From the NCBI RefSeq assembly GCF_000155595.1, contig NZ_DS989904.1:1689175-1753174 (forward strand): DNA of 64,000 nt, written 5' to 3'. Positions within the stretch are counted from its first letter, which is position 1; every line of letters begins with the position of its first letter. This stretch comes from Synechococcus sp. PCC 7335. GTDB lineage: Bacteria > Cyanobacteriota > Cyanobacteriia > Phormidesmidales > Phormidesmidaceae. Below, piece by piece: positions 9,088-18,987 of the stretch. The translations under genes were made by a program, and so were the position numbers. A model generated the notes under the pieces. That model worked only from the letters and a program-made list of their open reading frames with translations, searched no databases and had not been told where the DNA came from.

Positions 9088-10611
9088 TCAAATGAACTTC
9101 AGCTTACGTGAAGCATAGGCGCACATTCGCAGCAACACTAAGCCTTCTTTGACATGGGCAATATTTGAGCTGCCATAGGTACGAGGCTGATAGCGAATAG
9201 GGACTTCGACTAAATGTAGATTTAGCTTGGCAGCGCCGAAGAGTAAGTCGAAGTCGCCAAAGGGGTCGAAGTCGCCAAAGTAGCTGCGTCCGGCGGCGAG
9301 GCGTTCGTAGTCTTTTCGCCAAAGTACTTTCGTGCCGCAAAGGGTGTCTTTAAGCGATTGCTCTAAGAGAAAGGAGAACATTAGGGCAAAAGTCTTGTTC
9401 GCTAATGTATTTAGCCAAGGCATGGCTTTTTTGCTGCGAGGATAAAGCAGGCGCGAGCCGTTGATGAATTCACCCTGGCCGGAGGCGATCGCCTCAAAAA
9501 AGTGCGGCAGATCTTCTGGGGGTACGGTCAGGTCTGCATCTAAAATCATCAGCACATCCCCGGTCGCTTTCGCAAAACCCAGTCTCACCGCATCTGCCTT
9601 ACCCTTTCCGGTTTGCTGAAAGGTTTTGATAGTGAAGGGTCCATGGTAATTGCGCTCTATGCTTCTAATTGCTTTCCAGGTTTCGTCGGTAGAGTGGCCT
9701 TCTACAAAGATAATTTCAGTTTGAGAGCCGAGCTGAGGCATACGGGCGATCGCGCTTTCGATATTGCCCGCCTCATTTCTTGCTGGAATCACCACAGAAC
9801 AAGTTGGCGTCTTGTTTTTACTACGCAGTTCCGCCGCAGGGATACCGCGAAAATCGGGCCGAGCCACCACAAAGTTCGTCAGGCAAAGATGCTTCACCAC
9901 GGGTAGTGGCGCAACGTATCGATTGATCAAATAAGATAAGCCTGGCACATTTCTAGGCATCAAAAACCGCCGTCCCCGCTTCAGCGGAATGTAGCCCGTA
10001 ATCGCCAGCAGATTGACCACATCGTCCATCGACAGCCAGTTTTGGGGCGGCTGTGGGCAGCGCTGACCAATCGCCTCACCCAGCTTTAGAATTGGCTCCC
10101 ATAGATAGTTGTGAAAGGTGACAATCAGCCGAGTCTGAGCATTGCAAAAGGGCTTTAGCCGGCTGAAGGCTGTCTGAACATCGCTGAAGTAGCTAGCTGA
10201 GTTAGCACAGATAATGTAGTCAAACGTCTGAGGCTGATTGATAAAGCCTTTAATAGGACTATCTAGCGCATAGCCGATCTTCTCAGGGCTGAGCGTTTCC
10301 GCATCCGCACAGTAGAATCGCAGGCTGGGATGATTTCGCTGCGCTATGTTGATCGTCGTCGGCGAGATATCAATTCCAACACCTACACCAGGTTCAATCG
10401 CTGCTAGCAAATCTCCTGTCCCACAGCCTATGGCCAATACCCGAGCGCCTGCTGGAATCAAGAATCGATGTAGCCGGACCAAATCTTGATAGTAATAACG
10501 ATTGACGGCGTGCCAGTGATCTAGCGCTGGGGCAACTTGGTCGAAATGGTCCAAGATTAGCTGCTTGTGAGCCCTGTAAGGATGGAGCGGCGGTGCAAGG
10601 GTCTTGAGCAC
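9088..10611 (-). CDS. Fused SAM methyltransferase and family-2 glycosyltransferase
   Basis: Two enzymes are joined in 507 residues. The N-terminal half is a class I SAM-dependent methyltransferase, with motif I AIGCGTGDLL at 60-69, GVGIDIS at 77-83 and a later DYIICANSASY at 131-141. The C-terminal half (about 270-507) is a GT-A family-2 glycosyltransferase of the dolichol-phosphate-mannose-synthase type, with SVVIPARNEAGNI (272-284), the DAD metal site (358-360) and FGDFDPFGDFDLLFG. No transmembrane anchor is obvious at the C-terminus. Translation starts at GTG. It is 44 bp downstream of a GT39-type gene, so the pair may supply and use a polyprenyl-linked sugar; the substrates are inferred only by family. 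Confidence 0.82.
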   Translation of the reverse strand: MLKTLAPPLHPYRAHKQLILDHFDQVAPALDHWHAVNRYYYQDLVRLHRFLIPAGARVLAIGCGTGDLLAAIEPGVGVGIDISPTTINIAQRNHPSLRFYCADAETLSPEKIGYALDSPIKGFINQPQTFDYIICANSASYFSDVQTAFSRLKPFCNAQTRLIVTFHNYLWEPILKLGEAIGQRCPQPPQNWLSMDDVVNLLAITGYIPLKRGRRFLMPRNVPGLSYLINRYVAPLPVVKHLCLTNFVVARPDFRGIPAAELRSKNKTPTCSVVIPARNEAGNIESAIARMPQLGSQTEIIFVEGHSTDETWKAIRSIERNYHGPFTIKTFQQTGKGKADAVRLGFAKATGDVLMILDADLTVPPEDLPHFFEAIASGQGEFINGSRLLYPRSKKAMPWLNTLANKTFALMFSFLLEQSLKDTLCGTKVLWRKDYERLAAGRSYFGDFDPFGDFDLLFGAAKLNLHLVEVPIRYQPRTYGSSNIAHVKEGLVLLRMCAYASRKLKFI

Positions 10612-10655
10612 GGGACAAAGATAAGGTAGAGAAAAAGTCGAGCTGGTTTAAGATT

Positions 10656-12386
10656 TTACAGGCGAATGAGACGCCAGTTGTCTAGCTCTATTACTGTCTC
10701 ATAGTTGATTTCGCCATGAGGACCCGGCGAGATAGGATTCGGCGAGAACTGCGATCGCCCGTCACGGACATCAGCCTGGGTGCGATCAAGCTGCTCACCT
10801 TTAAAGACTTCTTCCCCTTTGCCAACCCACACGTAAGTGCCCGCTGACATCGTTTCAATCGGAGGATTGAGCTGGCCAATACGAGGCGTATGAAACGCCA
10901 AAATAATCAAATCTTTGTGTAGTGCTGAGGGCTGCTCAGGACTGAGGATGAAATTCATTGGAGTATCTTGTACCAGTGACGCAATCGGCTCAGTTGTGGC
11001 CGCTGCCTGCGTCCTGGCGCTGTAATTGCCCAAAAAGCCACCAACGCCAGCCATCCCTAGCGCTAGCCAAACCGGAACTAGCCAGGTTGCCAACCATTGC
11101 TGCGCTCGGTTCTGGAAGACAGGTAGTAAAGCCCAGCCAATTCCTAGAACAAGACCGATAGGCGCATAGGGACGAACGTCTACTAGAAAACCGAACGAGA
11201 TTAGGTAGCTAGCGATCGCGATTCCTACCACTATCAGCCCCAGTGCTGAAAAGCTATAGCTCAGTAGATGACGGGGCCAACCTAGAGGCTGCGTAGCAAT
11301 CTGGTAGAGGCCAACCGCGGCAAACCAAGCTAAGAAAGGGTGCAGTTGTAGTGCGTAGTACGGTGTTTTGGTCGCAAACGCCATTAGCAATGCTGTCAAG
11401 ATAAACGGATACAGTAGCAGCCATCGATGTGGATAGGCCGCTTGCGGCTTAAATGACGACAAACCTGTCCAGAATCTGGGTTGTCGCAGCACTATCCCCG
11501 CCCCAATGACTGAGAACAGCGCCCACGGAAACATATTTACCGGGATATTCCAAAAATAGTAGAATAGCCCCCCATCCGAATGATACGGTTGATCGCTAAG
11601 CTCAACGAGCTTGCCAAACATCGAATCGAGTACCCACGAACCGTACTGAGCTACGCTAAAGCCTATCCATAAGGCCGCCGGGATGAAGCCGACAATCAGT
11701 CCGATATAAATTCCCCAGTTCGTCAGATGCCGATGGCGACGCTGCTCGAAGATAAGATAGGGGAGAAGCGCGATCGCCGGCAGCACTACCATAAACGTTT
11801 TAATCAAAAAGCCAAGCCCAAACATGGTGCCTGCGAGAAAACCCAACGTCAACCGCTTTTTCTTGGCCGTCTGAACCTCTGCTCTTAACAGAGCCCAAAT
11901 TGCGAGTAGTTCCACGCTCACCAGCATGATGTCTTGAGTTGCTAGGTGGCTAAACTGCATCCACACCGGAAACAGCATAATCAGCAGCCCAGATAAGAGT
12001 CCTAGCCGAGCCGCATTCTGAGCATACGGCCACCGTTGCTGTTCAAAGATTTGCTTGCCCACCATATAGGTCAAAGCCACTGCGAGCAAACAGGCGCTGA
12101 ACGTGGGTAGCCGCGTCACTCGCACAGCCCAATCTGCACTGAGGCTAGGTAAATCAAACAGTTGATAGCTCAGCATGATTAGCCAGTTCAGCAAAATGCC
12201 ATGCGTGAAGAGCACACTATCCCAGAATCGCCGCCCTAACCACTCGCCGGATTCGAGCATGAAGCGGCTCTCTAGCGCGTAGTTGCCTTCATCGTGAGCC
12301 ATGAAGCTGGGATAGACCTGGCTGCTCGCGAGTAAAAGAGCAGTCCAGCCAAAGAGTATAAGGAGGTTTCGTCGATCAAGCTGCAT
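10656..12386 (-). CDS. GT39-family (ArnT/PMT-like) membrane glycosyltransferase
   Basis: A 576-residue multi-spanning membrane protein of the dolichyl/polyprenyl-phosphate-sugar glycosyltransferase clan. The conserved acidic motif of the first external loop is visible as HDEGNYALESRFML (31-44), followed by about ten hydrophobic segments and a soluble C-terminal domain (about 450-576). Such enzymes transfer a sugar from a polyprenyl-phosphate carrier to lipid or protein outside the membrane. It sits between the CNNM gene (24-bp gap upstream) and the methyltransferase-GT2 fusion (44 bp downstream), all on the minus strand, consistent with an operon in which the GT2 domain makes the lipid-linked sugar. 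The acceptor is unknown. Confidence 0.82.
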   Translation of the reverse strand: MQLDRRNLLILFGWTALLLASSQVYPSFMAHDEGNYALESRFMLESGEWLGRRFWDSVLFTHGILLNWLIMLSYQLFDLPSLSADWAVRVTRLPTFSACLLAVALTYMVGKQIFEQQRWPYAQNAARLGLLSGLLIMLFPVWMQFSHLATQDIMLVSVELLAIWALLRAEVQTAKKKRLTLGFLAGTMFGLGFLIKTFMVVLPAIALLPYLIFEQRRHRHLTNWGIYIGLIVGFIPAALWIGFSVAQYGSWVLDSMFGKLVELSDQPYHSDGGLFYYFWNIPVNMFPWALFSVIGAGIVLRQPRFWTGLSSFKPQAAYPHRWLLLYPFILTALLMAFATKTPYYALQLHPFLAWFAAVGLYQIATQPLGWPRHLLSYSFSALGLIVVGIAIASYLISFGFLVDVRPYAPIGLVLGIGWALLPVFQNRAQQWLATWLVPVWLALGMAGVGGFLGNYSARTQAAATTEPIASLVQDTPMNFILSPEQPSALHKDLIILAFHTPRIGQLNPPIETMSAGTYVWVGKGEEVFKGEQLDRTQADVRDGRSQFSPNPISPGPHGEINYETVIELDNWRLIRL

Positions 12387-12410
12387 AGGAATGGGGGCAG
12401 TGAAGTCGGT

Positions 12411-13493
12411 CTAGGAGGTAGGCAGGTGCGGTGGTGGCGGGGTTCGGGTGGTTTTGCGAAAACCGCTACGCCGCAGAATCCGCTTTTGCCTCTGTCTAGC
12501 GAGCGCTTGCAAGTCTACATTGCGATCGGTTTCATCGACAATCTCGCCTGTAAGGACTTCTAAAGTGTCTTCTAGTGTCACTACGCCAGAGACGCCGCCG
12601 TATTCATCTACAACGACCATGAGATGCTCGCGCAAGGATTGGAAGGTCTTGATCAGTCGATCGGTGCGCTCGGTATCAGGGACGTAGTGGACTTGGCGCA
12701 TCACGCTTTTGACGGTGGCTTCCCCATGCCCTTGGACCAAGGCTGCTAGCAGCTCTGCTTTTAGGGCAACGCCAATAACGTGATCGAGATCTTCTTCGAT
12801 CACTAGAATGCGGGTGTGCTGAGAACTGATAATCTCATCTTGAACTTCTCGTAAGATGGCAGAGCCTGGGATAAAGGTGATCGCCACCCTAGGCGTCATA
12901 ATGTCTGCGGCCATTAGGTCGTTTAGTCGAAAAACACGATCGATCATTTCGGCCTCGTCATCCTCGATTAGGCCTTCTTGGTAGCCGAGGATAGTCAGCA
13001 GCCTGATCTCTGATTCATTGGTGATAGGCCGTCTATTCCCCTTCGTTAGCGGCGCGGTAATTTTTTCTAGTAGCCAAATCAAAGGCGTACAGATAACGGT
13101 GGCTCCGCGCACGGGAATGGCGACTATCAGGCTGATGTTTTCCGCATAGCGCTCGCCTACCGTCTTTGGCAAAATTTCAGCAAAGAGGATAATTGCAAAC
13201 GTTAGCACTGCCGAGAAGATACCGATTCCTGTATTGCTAAATAGGGTAGTGGCGATTCGACCGACGACAATGCTGCCGACAATGTTGAAAATATTGTTGA
13301 GGATAACGATGGTTGCAATGGGCCGAGTGACATGCTGCCGGATGTTTAGTAGTGCGATCGCACCTGGGCTAGGCTTGTTTTGGGCAAGCTGTTTGGCTCG
13401 TAGCAGTGGAATTGAGAGCAAGGCCGTCTCAGTCCCAGAACAGAGGGCAGAACCCAAAATGACAATAAATACAGCAGCCGCAAGTTGAAACAT
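12411..13493 (-). CDS. CNNM/CBS-domain membrane protein (HlyC/CorC-like)
   Basis: Proteins of this family are linked to magnesium or cobalt transport and resistance. The order is an N-terminal DUF21/CNNM transmembrane domain (about 1-180, starting with a segment containing GSALCSGTETALL) and a pair of CBS domains (about 190-320, including MTPRVAITF and VVDEYGGVSGVVTLED). The usual C-terminal CorC_HlyC domain is missing: the protein ends soon after the second CBS domain with a basic and proline-rich tail. The frame can start at GTG 13523 or ATG 13493; I prefer the ATG because it leads directly into the membrane segment, although neither has a clear ribosome-binding site. It is probably first in a three-gene operon. 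Confidence 0.85.
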   Translation of the reverse strand: MFQLAAAVFIVILGSALCSGTETALLSIPLLRAKQLAQNKPSPGAIALLNIRQHVTRPIATIVILNNIFNIVGSIVVGRIATTLFSNTGIGIFSAVLTFAIILFAEILPKTVGERYAENISLIVAIPVRGATVICTPLIWLLEKITAPLTKGNRRPITNESEIRLLTILGYQEGLIEDDEAEMIDRVFRLNDLMAADIMTPRVAITFIPGSAILREVQDEIISSQHTRILVIEEDLDHVIGVALKAELLAALVQGHGEATVKSVMRQVHYVPDTERTDRLIKTFQSLREHLMVVVDEYGGVSGVVTLEDTLEVLTGEIVDETDRNVDLQALARQRQKRILRRSGFRKTTRTPPPPHLPTS

Positions 13494-13585
13494 GAAAAAG
13501 ATGTCGAATGAGTATTCACCCACTCATGAGAAACCGAGCAAAAAATCGATGAGACTAGTCAGGGAAATTTACCACTACTCTCACA

Positions 13586-13633
13586 GCTCATTCATCATTT
13601 CCAAGATATGATGCTTGGCAATGATGAATGAGC
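13586..13633. repeat. 20-bp-arm inverted repeat in a divergent promoter gap
   Basis: Arms at 13586-13605 and 13614-13633 (left arm starts GCTCATTCATCATT) pair at 19 of 20 positions around an 8-base loop. It lies between the divergent CNNM and ABC-transporter genes, 55 bp before the latter. It lacks a T-run on either side, so it does not look like a terminator. It could be an operator, an mRNA leader hairpin or a relic of a small mobile element. Confidence 0.75.
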
Positions 13634-13688
13634 CGATCATAATTGATGCCAATCATGGTCGATCCTTTACTAAAACTGCATTCCCCTT

Positions 13689-15605
13689 ATGAGTGACACC
13701 ATCTTAGATGTTCAAGGTCTAACTGTTGAATTCGCAACGGCAGAAGAGCAGGGGAGTGATAGCCTTCGCGCAGTAGACAACGTTTCGTTTCGCTTAGCGC
13801 GTGGTCAGACTATCGGCATCGTGGGTGAATCAGGCTCTGGCAAGTCTGTTACCTCGTTAGCGGTGATGGGCCTAGTTCCAACTCCACCAGGAAGGGTGAC
13901 TAACGGACAGGTGCTCTTTAAACCTAGCAATGGGTCTGTAGTTGATCTTCAACAGGTCTCCAAGCGGCAGATGCGGCACTATCGGGGTTGCCAAATCGCT
14001 ATGATCTTTCAAGAACCCATGAGTTCGCTCAACCCAGTCTACACCTGTGGCTTTCAGCTAGTAGAGGCGATTCGCCAGCACCAGCGGATTTCTAAACAGG
14101 CGGCGTACGAGCAGGCGATCGCCCAGCTTATAGAGGTTCGTCTACTGCCACCAGAGATGCAGATGTTCGAGCAGGTGCGGCTAGAGCTTAATAGCGAAGA
14201 CAGTGCTGTGGTTAGTCGGGAAGTTAAGCGCCGTCAAAGAGCAATGCTAGATCGCTTTCCGCACCAGCTCTCGGGCGGGCAGATTCAGCGGCTGATGATT
14301 GCGATGGCGCTCTCGTCTAACCCATCTTTGCTGATTGCGGATGAACCGACAACCGCGCTTGATGTCACTGTGCAGTCCACAATTCTAGATCTGCTAAGGG
14401 AACTGCGCGATCGCCGGGGCATGTCAATGATCTTCATCACCCACGATCTAGGTATCATTGCGGAAATTGCTGATCAAGTGGCGGTGATGTACCAAGGCAA
14501 AATTGTGGAAACCGGGGCGGTGCTCGACATCTTCAAATCGCCCCAACATCCATATACGCAAGGATTACTAGCCTGCCGTCCGCGACCGGATCAAAGGTTA
14601 CGCCAGCTACCCACAGTCTCAGACTACATGGAAGAAGTGGTCAGTCCAGAAGGCGATCGCATCATTCAAGCCAAGTCTCAAGACAATTATGGAACTGGGC
14701 TTCCTCCCATACGAGAAATTAGCCCTCGCGAGATGCAGATTCGGCTAAACGATCTAGAAGAGAAGGGGCCGTTAATCACTGTTGAAAACTTAAAGGTTGG
14801 CTATCCGGTGCAAGGCGTTTTTGGTCGAATAGAGCGCTATGTAATGGCAGTCAATGAAGTTTCCTTTGAGGTATACCAGGGTGAGACCTTTGGCCTGGTG
14901 GGTGAATCAGGCTGTGGCAAGACGACGCTAGGCCGAGCGCTATTACAGCTTGTCAAGCCGATGGGTGGGAAGGTGTGGTTTGAAGGAAGAGAGCTGACGC
15001 AGTTGCGAGGCGGGCAAATGCGCAAGCGTCGCCGAGAAATGCAGGTGATTTTTCAAGATCCGTATAGCTCGCTCAATCCTAGGATGAGCATCGGCAATGC
15101 GATCGCCGAGCCGCTGAAGATTCATGGTGTCATCCGCCGCAGAAAGAATCTCAAAGAGCGCGTCGAGTATCTGCTAGAACGGGTTGGCCTCGATCCGCAC
15201 TGTCTCAATCGCTTTCCGCACGAGTTCTCAGGGGGACAAAGGCAGCGGGTATGTATTGCTAGGGCGCTTGCACTTAGCCCCAAGTTTATTGTTTGTGATG
15301 AATCGGTATCAGCCTTGGATGTCTCGGTGCAGGCTCAGGTGTTGAACCTACTCAAGGAGCTACAAGCAGAATTCAAGCTTACCTATATCTTTATCTCGCA
15401 TGATCTAGGGGTCGTGAAATTTATGAGCGATCGGATCATGGTCATGAATCAAGGCCGTATTGAAGAGATTGGCCCTGCCGAAGAGATCTACCAGCGTCCA
15501 CGCCGAGACTATACTCGTCAGCTGATTTCGGCTATTCCAGAAGGCACCTTAAAAAGAATTCAAGACTTACAAACAGAAAGAGAAAGACAAAAGGCACTTC
15601 TCTAA
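13689..15605 (+). CDS. Peptide/nickel-type ABC transporter, two fused ATPase domains
   Basis: This 638-residue protein joins the two nucleotide-binding domains that are separate in Dpp/Opp systems, like GsiA or YejF. Domain 1 has Walker A GESGSGKS, signature LSGGQIQRL and Walker B LLIADEP; domain 2 has GESGCGKT, signature FSGGQRQRV and [12 protein letters not shown]. The Walker B position of domain 2 reads CDES rather than the common CDEP. A linker with an oligopeptide/dipeptide-transporter C-terminal motif ([12 protein letters not shown]) follows domain 1. No permease or binding-protein gene is adjacent, so its partners must lie elsewhere. Substrate is likely peptides by family, not shown by the sequence. 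Confidence 0.9.
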   Translation: MSDTILDVQGLTVEFATAEEQGSDSLRAVDNVSFRLARGQTIGIVGESGSGKSVTSLAVMGLVPTPPGRVTNGQVLFKPSNGSVVDLQQVSKRQMRHYRGCQIAMIFQEPMSSLNPVYTCGFQLVEAIRQHQRISKQAAYEQAIAQLIEVRLLPPEMQMFEQVRLELNSEDSAVVSREVKRRQRAMLDRFPHQLSGGQIQRLMIAMALSSNPSLLIADEPTTALDVTVQSTILDLLRELRDRRGMSMIFITHDLGIIAEIADQVAVMYQGKIVETGAVLDIFKSPQHPYTQGLLACRPRPDQRLRQLPTVSDYMEEVVSPEGDRIIQAKSQDNYGTGLPPIREISPREMQIRLNDLEEKGPLITVENLKVGYPVQGVFGRIERYVMAVNEVSFEVYQGETFGLVGESGCGKTTLGRALLQLVKPMGGKVWFEGRELTQLRGGQMRKRRREMQVIFQDPYSSLNPRMSIGNAIAEPLKIHGVIRRRKNLKERVEYLLERVGLDPHCLNRFPHEFSGGQRQRVCIARALALSPKFIVCDESVSALDVSVQAQVLNLLKELQAEFKLTYIFISHDLGVVKFMSDRIMVMNQGRIEEIGPAEEIYQRPRRDYTRQLISAIPEGTLKRIQDLQTERERQKALL

Positions 15606-15967
15606 TCCACTCGTATACTTTACTTTGCTCGGCGTCCTTTGTGTGTCAGTAGGTGCGTCTATATACGTGCGCCTGTATTTACGGTGCCCATATATCTCTA
15701 GGTAGCAGATGGGTTGCTGATAGCCAAACAAGTACGTATAAAATAGTCCATACCTATAAAGTTTCAGAGCGGACTGACTTCTTCATGCCGAGACACAAAA
15801 GCCTAGTTGAAGCGCGCTTTAAGAATATAAGTCAACAAATATTTTTTTCTTAAAGTCTACGTGTATTTACGTACATATTTATAGAAGGCGTATTTTTGAT
15901 CGCTAACATACTGAGTCCAGGGATGTAACGCAATAAGGTTCTAACTCACTCAGTACTACAGTTCTCC
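15606..15967. other. 362-bp gap between ABC ATPase and CPBP protease genes
   Basis: I see no convincing gene. A 66-codon frame at 15653-15853 has no homology I recognise and no good ribosome-binding site. The region is rich in alternating TA/GT words (tatatacgtgcg, acgtgtatttacgtac) and runs of A and T. Confidence 0.4.
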
Positions 15968-16900
15968 ATGACCAACGCTTATATTCAGCTCGCCCGCCAA
16001 GGTAGAAATCACTGGTGGCGATATCTAGCGGGCTGTTTTTTCACACTCTTTCTGTTTATTGCTGGCGGTACGCTCACATTAGGGCTATTCGTCGCCTATA
16101 TCACTAACGATAACAATCCAAATACCGAAGTGCTTTCGCCAGAAGCAGTAGCCGCTGGTCAGCCTTTCATCGTGGGTGTTTCGCCTCTAGTTCTCTACAT
16201 TGTCTACAATCTAGCGTTTCCCTTCTTCTTGTTCGGTCTCTATCTATCAGTTCGTTTTCTTCACAGACGACCCTTTCAGACTTTGATCACATCTACGAAT
16301 CAAATTAGCTGGCGGCGGATCGGCCAAGGATTCGCCGTCTACTTTCTGCTTGTCGTCATTCAGACAGCTATCAGCTATGCGCTTTCGCCGCAAACGTTCG
16401 CGCTTAACTTTCGGCTATGGCCCTTTCTTGGATTCTTGCCGACTGTTGTTGTTCTAACTTCTCTACAAACTTCAACAGAAGAACTCTTTTTTAGAGGATA
16501 TCTTCTACAAGGTATCGGCTACCGTTTTGGCAAATGGCTGGCTATTCTTCTCCCCTCTTTGTTGTTTATGTTGTTACATCTATCCAACCCTGAGGTCATC
16601 ACTCAAGATAGCTGGGACGCCGTTGCTAGCTTAGTTATCTATTACTTCATGATTGGTGCATTCTTAGCTTGGCTCACCCTTAAAGACAACGGTCTAGAGC
16701 TAGCGTTGGGTGTTCACGCGGCTAACAACATCGCTACTTTCCTACTAGTGACTAGTGACAACAGTGCAATCCCCTCCCCAGCGATTTTTCGTATCAGCGA
16801 GTTTGAAGCAAGTTTCGCTATTGTTATCTCTACGGCACTGATGCTATGGATATTTTCCTTTATTGTGTTTAGACTGCTGAGGCATCCTGGAAGAGATTGA
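15968..16900 (+). CDS. CPBP-family intramembrane glutamic protease (CAAX-like)
   Basis: A 310-residue polytopic membrane protein. The Abi/CPBP signature is complete: EELFFRG with Glu171, Glu172 and Arg176, then His204 in MLLHLSN, and His250 with Asn253/Asn254 in GVHAANN. These form the catalytic site of Rce1-like proteases. Roughly eight hydrophobic segments surround it. In bacteria such proteins process or protect against peptides or act in membrane protein maintenance; no substrate is visible here. The neighbour is a convergent methyltransferase gene, so it is probably a single-gene unit. Confidence 0.88.
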   Translation: MTNAYIQLARQGRNHWWRYLAGCFFTLFLFIAGGTLTLGLFVAYITNDNNPNTEVLSPEAVAAGQPFIVGVSPLVLYIVYNLAFPFFLFGLYLSVRFLHRRPFQTLITSTNQISWRRIGQGFAVYFLLVVIQTAISYALSPQTFALNFRLWPFLGFLPTVVVLTSLQTSTEELFFRGYLLQGIGYRFGKWLAILLPSLLFMLLHLSNPEVITQDSWDAVASLVIYYFMIGAFLAWLTLKDNGLELALGVHAANNIATFLLVTSDNSAIPSPAIFRISEFEASFAIVISTALMLWIFSFIVFRLLRHPGRD

Positions 16901-16943
16901 AGATAGAAGTCGACAAGGATGAAACCGTAAAGGTGGGCACAGT

Positions 16944-17630
16944 CTATCGATAGATCCTGTAGACGCTACCTTTTACCTTATGTCCCTCGTACCCTTCTAC
17001 GCTGTTCGATTGACGTTCAAACCTAAGATTAGCCTGCTTAAGAGCGTAGCGGAATTCGCCCTTGGTCGATCGATCGGAATCGCTGAGTAGGCAAATACCC
17101 CCTGGCTCTAGTACGGTCTGAATGAAAGTAACCAATGGCGCGATGTTGCGCTCTTCATAGATGACGTCGGCGGCTAGAAGTAAAGGCACCTGGAAATTAG
17201 GAGGGAAGCGCCAATCGAGAGGAAGCTTGTCGAAGTGGGTGAAACCATTGGCGATCGCATTTTCTGCTGCAAACTCTACGGCTGTCGCGTCATAGTCGCT
17301 GAAAGTAACATGCATGCCCAAAGAAAGCGCCACAATCCCCGCTAAGCCCACACCGCAGCCTATTTCAAGCGCCCGATGGTTAGCGGGCCAAGTTTGTTGT
17401 ATCAGCACATTGCTCAGCATCTGTGAAGAAGGCCAAAGCTCCGCCCAGTAAGGCATATATTGATCGACATGGAAGGCATCTTGAGTGCTTGGATGATCGA
17501 GTAGCTCGTCTGCATTGCCCGGATAGGCGATTTGAAACGTCTTTGAACCGACAGTGATAGATTTGTGCAGCCGCTGGGTCACTGCTTCTAATGGCGTAGT
17601 GTGTAAGAAGGCGGAGGAATCAGCAGACAT
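16944..17630 (-). CDS. Class I SAM methyltransferase (METTL16/NNT1-like group)
   Basis: A 228-residue protein with motif I ALEIGCGVGLAGIVAL in the first half, then FSDYDATAVEFAAENA and LLAADVIYEERNIAPLV. The DVIYEE pattern with the upstream WAELWPSS resembles the lysine methyltransferase-like group named Methyltransf_16, many members of which modify proteins. It is a cytoplasmic enzyme with no membrane segment. It faces the CPBP gene tail-to-tail with a 43-bp gap. The substrate is not predictable. Confidence 0.82.
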   Translation of the reverse strand: MSADSSAFLHTTPLEAVTQRLHKSITVGSKTFQIAYPGNADELLDHPSTQDAFHVDQYMPYWAELWPSSQMLSNVLIQQTWPANHRALEIGCGVGLAGIVALSLGMHVTFSDYDATAVEFAAENAIANGFTHFDKLPLDWRFPPNFQVPLLLAADVIYEERNIAPLVTFIQTVLEPGGICLLSDSDRSTKGEFRYALKQANLRFERQSNSVEGYEGHKVKGSVYRIYR

Positions 17631-17882
17631 AGAGGTGGATCACGAAGGCAAGCGCAAGATAGAGTTAGGGCAACAAACGCTATAAGTATGCTACACGCGT
17701 ATTACAGCAATAGACTCTAGATCTAAGGGCATCTAAGGCTCTGTCCGATACCTTTTGTATATTCTCACTGAGCTTTCTTACTAAGCTACAGATGAAGGTG
17801 ACTACCAATACACTTCTAACGCCCAGTGCCCGCTAGGGTGTAGCCATATTTCCTGTCCTACCACATCAGAGAGTACAGTCGA

Positions 17883-18953
17883 TTGCGTCCTCCTCTAACG
17901 AGTCCATTTCAGCGCATCCGGACTGGCGCACTATTCTTCCTGGTCACGATTCTGGTCGCGGTTGTTGGCTATATTTTAGCTGGATGGACGCTGCTAGACG
18001 CTATCTATATGGTGGTCATCACCGTCTTTGGGGTGGGCTATGGAGAAGTCAATCCTCTCGAAACCACCTCAATACGGTTGTTTACTATCTTCGTCATCTT
18101 TGCTGGCGCGCTATCGGTGGCTTACATCGTAGCGGGCTTTGTCCAACTCGTAACCGAAGGCGAACTTCGCCGAGCGCTTAAACTTAGACAAATGACCCAA
18201 GAAATCCAGAACTTAGCTAATCATGTAATCGTCTGCGGATACGGTCGTATGGGTCAGATGCTCACCCAAAAACTTGAGGCAGACGACCAACGCTTTATTG
18301 TCTTGGATCGCAACCCGGACCGCATTAACGCGGCTCAAGTATTAGGCTACCTGGTCTACTTAGGGAATGCAACCGACGAAGACCAGCTCAAAGCTGTGGG
18401 TATTGATCGTGCTCGCGCCTTAGCGACCGTTCTGCCCGAAGATGCGGCTAATGTATTTATTAGTCTGACTGCCAAAGAACTCAACCCGCAGCTCATGGTG
18501 GTGGCAAGGGGAACGCTACCGTCTTCAGAGAAAAAGCTACGCCTGGCTGGCGCTGATGAGGTTGTTTTGCCAGCTAGCATCGGAGCGTTGCGTATAGCGC
18601 ACTTAATCTCGCATCCTAGCGCTGTCAATTTTTTATCTAAAGATGACGGCCGTGCCAATCTCAATCAGATGCTAGCCGAGATCGACATTCAAATGAATGA
18701 GCTCTCGGTTCGAGCAAGGTCCCCTTTAGTCGGAAGAACGATCGCTGATGTTGAACTGCGTGGTCGAGGCACTTTTATCATTGTTGCTCTAAGAAGATCT
18801 GATGGGGAAGTTGTTATCCATCCCCAGCCCAATGAAGCGCTACACGAAGGAGATATCGTTATGATCATGGGTCATCAGGAAGATATGCCCAACTTTGCCC
18901 AAAGACATGCAGTGAGGTCCCAGCTACGCTATCGAGGTGCTAGAGTTCGCTAG
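17883..18953 (+). CDS. Two-TM potassium channel with RCK (TrkA-N/TrkA-C) domains
   Basis: The 356-residue protein has two membrane segments (about 15-35 and 64-88) around a pore loop with the filter sequence VFGVGYG (48-54), then a cytoplasmic RCK domain with a Rossmann motif GYGRMG (119-124) and a TrkA-C ligand domain (about 265-340). This is the MthK/Kch layout. The filter has GVGYG where many channels have TVGYG, which is within known variation. No ATG lies at the front; TTG at 17883 is the likely start. An HDAC-family gene follows after 34 bp and trhO after that, suggesting one transcript. Confidence 0.85.
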   Translation: MRPPLTSPFQRIRTGALFFLVTILVAVVGYILAGWTLLDAIYMVVITVFGVGYGEVNPLETTSIRLFTIFVIFAGALSVAYIVAGFVQLVTEGELRRALKLRQMTQEIQNLANHVIVCGYGRMGQMLTQKLEADDQRFIVLDRNPDRINAAQVLGYLVYLGNATDEDQLKAVGIDRARALATVLPEDAANVFISLTAKELNPQLMVVARGTLPSSEKKLRLAGADEVVLPASIGALRIAHLISHPSAVNFLSKDDGRANLNQMLAEIDIQMNELSVRARSPLVGRTIADVELRGRGTFIIVALRRSDGEVVIHPQPNEALHEGDIVMIMGHQEDMPNFAQRHAVRSQLRYRGARVR

Positions 18954-18987
18954 TTGCTAGACGTTAGTTGGCCTTTCTCTTACACCT

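Noticed and set aside
9240-9290. Tandem repeat in the GT2 domain (FGDFDP-FGDFDL)
   Set aside because: I recall this doubled motif as a normal part of the family, so it is not a fresh duplication.
15653-15853. 66-codon frame after the ABC ATPase gene
   Set aside because: No recognisable domain, no good ribosome-binding site and unusual residue composition.
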